Assembly: GCA_030055595.1 (NCBI GenBank)
Contig: JASFYH010000013.1
Span: 1 to 47,959, forward strand
From: Archaeoglobales archaeon
GTDB lineage: Archaea > Halobacteriota > Archaeoglobi > Archaeoglobales > Archaeoglobaceae
DNA: 47,959 nucleotides
Direction: 5' to 3'
Within the stretch, counting starts at the first letter, position 1. Each line of letters begins with the position of its first letter. A program made the position numbers and the translations under genes. Below, piece after piece: positions 47,861 to 47,959 of this stretch. Under the pieces are notes generated by a model, which saw only the letters and a program-made list of their open reading frames with translations, was not told the origin of the DNA and ran no database searches.

Positions 47861-47959
47861 TTAAACTCTTCTCCTATAATAACCCCTTACGTAAACTCTT
47901 CTTCCCTTTACTTTTCGGTAATGTGGCTTAATGTAAACCACATCGCTTGTGATAACGGA
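47861..47959 (-). CDS. C-terminal end of a basic element protein, cut by window end
   Basis: The minus-strand frame is open from the window edge to a stop at 47861-47863, giving 32 residues that end YRKVKGRRVYVRGYYRRRV. The Arg/Lys/Tyr-rich tail with HYRKVKG and VRGYYRRR resembles C-termini I recall from archaeal plasmid or virus proteins of unknown role. Only the end is visible, so no function is given. Confidence 0.45.
   Translation of the reverse strand, partial: SVITSDVVYIKPHYRKVKGRRVYVRGYYRRRV

Larger units (their letters stand above)
46729..47959. mobile_element. Left end of an integrated element, continuing past the window
   Basis: It begins at the tRNA-Phe half site, carries the integrase part and a truncated basic protein on the minus strand. 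The boundary is inferred from att geometry: core left, int to the right. The right end and the intact tRNA are not in the window. Confidence 0.6.

Noticed and set aside
1-47959. CRISPR array, rRNA genes or a replication origin
   Set aside because: No regularly spaced repeats, rRNA sequence or Cdc6/Orc gene with origin-box repeats was seen.

Overview
The window is archaeal chromosome. It carries a complete archaeal S10/spc ribosomal-protein cluster, Cbf5, GatE, a class V fructose-1,6-bisphosphatase, an RNase P Rpp29 subunit and tRNAs without encoded CCA. TATA boxes lie about 24-27 bases before leaderless start codons. Methanogenesis-marker genes, Hyp maturation genes and tandem branched-chain/amide-type binding proteins suggest the Archaeoglobales (Archaeoglobus/Ferroglobus/Geoglobus-like). 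That assignment is inference from gene content; no marker was compared by search.

Layout. 1-4.7 kb: two tandem ABC substrate-binding lipoproteins (the first cut by the window edge), then a 31-residue membrane peptide coupled to an SSS-family symporter. 4.7-8.1 kb: an AAA+ (MoxR/chelatase-like) and VWA pair facing a KaiC/RecA-like ATPase. 8.1-11.7 kb: FBPase, a degenerate ThiF-like protein and GatE. 11.7-12.4 kb: tRNA-Val followed by a decayed integrase N-terminal remnant and a small membrane protein gene. 12.5-28.7 kb: pyrK, then an almost gap-free run of cbf5, a SPOUT methyltransferase, L3 to L15, SecY, an EMC3-like insertase and cytidylate kinase. 28.7-29.2 kb: tRNA-Ala with a second copy of the integrase remnant. 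29.2-37.8 kb: a membrane protein, an AhpD-like protein, hypF (+) and hypD-hypC-hypE followed by an acetyl-CoA-synthetase-like pseudoenzyme (-), plus a Cys-rich protein of unknown function. 37.8-42.1 kb: methanogenesis marker 11, a radical SAM enzyme, TfuA, YcaO and a DUF1805 protein. 42.1-46.6 kb: tRNA-Lys, three coupled membrane/PIN-like genes, a universal stress protein and a secreted coiled-coil protein. 46.7 kb to the end: the left edge of an integrated element, with an integrase reading frame fused to a 3' half of a tRNA-Phe and a truncated basic protein.

How it works together. The ribosomal block couples translation, protein export and RNA modification in one transcription unit that starts at cbf5. 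Internal genes use GGTGAT-type ribosome sites, while first genes look leaderless. The hyp genes build the NiFe(CN)2CO centre of hydrogenases. YcaO plus TfuA is the pair that thioamidates McrA in methanogens, and here it sits close to marker 11 and a radical SAM enzyme; no mcr gene is in the window. Three tRNA loci record integrations by SSV-type integrases: two carry only the int N-terminal remnant and one carries the int C-terminal part.
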